In this document: positions 57,780 through 60,000 of the stretch, in pieces | Layout: every line of letters starts with the position of its first letter | Position numbering within the stretch: position 1 is the stretch's first letter | Assembly (NCBI GenBank): GCA_950295325.1 | Contig: OX485808.1 | Coordinates: 40,263,180-40,323,179, forward strand | Length of the DNA stretch: 60,000 bases | Source of the DNA: Polytrichum commune | Taxonomy: Eukaryota > Streptophyta > Polytrichopsida > Polytrichales > Polytrichaceae | Reading direction: 5' to 3' | The notes under the pieces: model-generated | Told to the model about the DNA's origin: nothing | Seen by the model: only the letters and a program-made list of their open reading frames with translations | Databases searched by the model: none | Made by a program: the position numbers and the translations under genes

Positions 57780-58871
57780 TTTGGGTCGGTCGACCCAAAC
57801 CCCTCCACTAGTGTGGGCGGGTTCTAGTCTGACCATTCTGAGGTTTGGGTCGATCGACCCAAACCCCTCCACTAGTGTGGGCGGGTTCTAGTCTCACCCT
57901 TGTGAGGTTTGGGTCGGTCGACCCAAACCCCTTCACTAGTGTTGGGGGGGGGGGTCTAGCCTGACCCTTGTGAGGTTTGGGTCGATCGACCCAAACCCCT
58001 TCACTAGTGTTGGGGGGGGGTCTAGTCTGACCCTTGTGAGGTTTGGGTCGGTCGACCCAAACCCCTTCACTAGTGTTTGGGGGGGGGGTCTAGTCTGACC
58101 CTTCTGAGATTTGGGTCGGTCGACCCAAACCCCTACCCCACTATGGGCGTTTATCGTAAAACCTTTCAGAAGGTTTGGGTTGGTCGACCCAAACCCCTAC
58201 CCCACTATGGGCGTTTATCGTAAAACCTTTCAGAAGGTTTGGGTCGGTCGACCCAAACTTTTTCGCACATCGTGAACGAATTGTTAATGGCCCTTACCCA
58301 AGGTACTCAGAAGGTTTGGACGGACAGAGTAGGAACCTTATCCCATCATATGTAATGTTTGGGTCGAGCGACCCAAACCTCATCCCAGTGTGGGTGGATT
58401 TACACTGTGAAAGTTTGGGTCGACCGACCCAAACCCTTTCCCAGTGTGGGTGGACTTACCCTGTGAAAGTTTGGGTCGACCGACCCAAACCCCTTCCGAG
58501 TGTGGTGGGTTTACCCTGTGAAAGTTTGGGTCGGTCGACCCAAACCCCTTCCCAGTGTGGATGGATTTAGCCTGTGAAAGTTTGGGTCGACCGACCCAAA
58601 CCCCTATCCAGTGTGGGTGGATTAACCCCGTCAAAGATTGGGTCGGTCGACCCAACCCCTTCCCCAGTTTCGGAGGTTGTAGTTGACCATGACAAGGATT
58701 GGGTCGGTCGACCCAAAATTTTCCCCACAGCGTGATGGAATTCTAAATGGCCCTCAACCCATCATTGTACAAGGTTTGAGTCGGTCGACCGGAACCCGAC
58801 CCTATCCCACGGGCAAGGTGTGGATGGCCCTCAATCCCTGGTGCCACAGGGTTTAGGTCGGCCGACCCAAA
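57780..58871. repeat. Array of 17 family-B palindromes upstream of the transposase exon
   Basis: Copies start at 57780, 57844, 57908, 57976, 58042, 58110, 58174, 58238, 58358, 58414, 58470, 58525, 58581, 58637, 58698, 58775 and 58852. The first eight step by 64-68 bp and the next five by 55-56 bp, with different spacers, so two sub-arrays are joined. Centres are GT, AT, AC, AG and GC. Poly-G runs in some spacers explain the length changes. The last four copies are increasingly eroded. Confidence 0.95.
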
Positions 58872-59072
58872 CTCCCACCCAAAATATTTTGTGGAACATT
58901 TTGTGGACTGGCGCATAGTATTGGGAGCTCACATTGCATTTGTGTTGCAAATGTCTTGATCCTCAGTGTCCCCATTTATCGTGATGTTTTGCATTTTCCA
59001 ATATTTGATTTTTTTGGACCCTTACGTTGTGTCCATGTTTGTTGAGGTTTCATGTGCATTTGTGTAGGCGCA

Positions 59073-60000
59073 ATGGAGGGAGTTGGTGGAAGAGGGGATT
59101 CCTTCTCTGAAGACATGGGCAGCACCCAATCTCTGTCTGGGGATGAGCTAGACATTGTCGGGGAGGATAGTTTTGATGACAGTGCAGATGAAGGTCATTT
59201 GGGGAGTCCTTCGCCATCTGACCCTTTTTGCCCCATTGTGGAATGTGCGGGGCTTTCACGAGCTTCATGGGTGAATTTGGATGTGGTACTTGTTAATGAC
59301 AGTGGAGTTGCTGTGGCGGAGGGTATTTGTCGTAACACACATCCACAAGATTGCATTGATGAACACTCCCTTGGCACCGAGGACGTTGGAGTTGTTATAT
59401 TAGAATCACTTGTACATTCGGAAGTCAATCCAACTCATAGGTTCTCGTTGCGAAGGTGGCCGTTGAGGAATGTGACAATTGAGGGGGTTAGTTTGCGCGA
59501 CCATGAGCGACGACACGTCCAAATCCAACAGGAGCTCCAAGCAAACATTCGGCCACGCAAAGGCCTTCGGAAGTACGAAACATTGACACGTCCTACTCCG
59601 TCTGCAAATAAGTGTAAACGTCAAAGGTTGCTCTGTGAGGAGTCTATTAGAGAAGTTGCTACGAAGGATTGTTGTGTACATCGTTGTTGCCAATTGTTCC
59701 CAAGAGATAAATTGAAGGCCATCCGTGAAGAAATGTGGCTTGGAGATTTTCGTCTAAGATCCACCAAAAAACTTGATGTCCATAGGGCGATACATGTGAA
59801 CGGAGCGGGTCGCAAGGTCATCACCCTTGAGAGCATAGACGTGTGTTGTACGGCATGGTACACCATTCACGGTGTGTCGAAAGCGGAATTTTATAGACAA
59901 GCCGCGTATGCCAATGAAGGCCGCCGTGCCCGTCACCATGGGAACACGGGCTTAAAGAAACCAAGAGAAGCAACGAGACAAACAACAGCCACTCTGGCAA
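59073..60000 (+). CDS. Transposase-like protein of element B, 5' part (runs off window)
   Basis: After an acceptor (GTGTAG, exon from 59068) the frame from ATG 59073 is open for 309 codons to the window end. It begins with an acidic Ser/Asp-rich tail (DELDIVGEDSFDDSADEG) that the element A protein lacks. It then aligns with the element A transposase: GICRNTHPQDCIDE with GLICNTNPLDCVDN, EDVGVVI with EDVGVII, KDCCVHRCCQLFPR with VDCCSERCCQVFPR, and HHGNTGLKKPR with DHGNTGTTKPR. The catalytic part would lie beyond the window. Confidence 0.75.
   Translation, partial: MEGVGGRGDSFSEDMGSTQSLSGDELDIVGEDSFDDSADEGHLGSPSPSDPFCPIVECAGLSRASWVNLDVVLVNDSGVAVAEGICRNTHPQDCIDEHSLGTEDVGVVILESLVHSEVNPTHRFSLRRWPLRNVTIEGVSLRDHERRHVQIQQELQANIRPRKGLRKYETLTRPTPSANKCKRQRLLCEESIREVATKDCCVHRCCQLFPRDKLKAIREEMWLGDFRLRSTKKLDVHRAIHVNGAGRKVITLESIDVCCTAWYTIHGVSKAEFYRQAAYANEGRRARHHGNTGLKKPREATRQTTATLA

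Larger units (their letters stand above)
46430..60000. mobile_element. Element B: second palindrome-marked transposon, truncated by the window end
   Basis: It has the same genes as element A in opposite orientation: coiled-coil gene (minus), ParB/MTase-like/acidic/HAD gene (minus), AT-rich centre, then a transposase-like gene (plus) running off the window. It carries about 36 copies of TTTGGGTCG-NN-CGACCCAAA and none of the element A palindrome. The left boundary is not fixed. The outermost trace is a half site (GCGACCCAAAATG) near 46433. A stretch at about 45952-45972 (TATATTCGTTAAATTGAGAC) weakly resembles the element A terminal repeat. The right end lies beyond 60000. Confidence 0.7.

Overview
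The window looks like nuclear DNA of a land plant or close relative. The evidence is GT-AG introns in most genes, short TTTAGGG-type runs (28895, 56300, 57075), a GPI-anchored family 17 beta-1,3-glucanase, a plant-type BAP31-like membrane protein, and FCP1-like phosphatase domains with the plant-style LDxNG motif. Sparse host genes, many TIR elements and AT-rich spacers would suit a non-seed plant, but I cannot name the species.

Region 1 (1-22550) is host DNA with small repeats. It holds a two-exon TPR-like/J-domain gene (1160-3805, minus), an intron-less decayed paralogue (10607-11944, minus), a GH17 glucanase (13003-14763, minus) and a BAP31-like gene (18467-18859, minus). Several MITE-like elements lie among them, one (21002-21562) with TAA target duplications.

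Region 2 (22551-41841, element A) is a 19.3-kb mobile element bounded by a 20-bp perfect terminal inverted repeat. A DDE-transposase-like gene (minus) and a cargo block (plus) run divergently from an AT-rich centre full of nested repeats. The cargo is one long ParB-like / methyltransferase-like / acidic / FCP1-HAD gene followed by a small coiled-coil gene. About 30 copies of one 20-bp palindrome, CCACGGGTG-NN-CACCCGTGG, sit near the ends, in most introns, and as tandem arrays just after the first exon of both main genes. The cargo gene of A is broken.

Region 3 (41842-about 46400) is host DNA with a small secreted cysteine-containing protein gene (43579-43977), whose promoter abuts a dispersed AACCGGTT-rich repeat.

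Region 4 (about 46430 to beyond 60000, element B) is a second element with the same gene order in opposite orientation: coiled-coil gene, ParB/MTase-like/acidic/HAD gene (four open exons, all phase 0, 1651 aa) and the start of a paralogous transposase gene. It carries about 36 copies of a different palindrome, TTTGGGTCG-NN-CGACCCAAA, in the same positions.

The candidate new system is this pair: giant TIR transposons encoding a ParB-like multidomain protein, each marked throughout by its own family-specific 9-2-9 palindrome. Element A also has a possible alternative first exon that reproduces the first nine residues of mature histone H3. Exon models, domain names and functional links were made by eye and are inferences unless stated.
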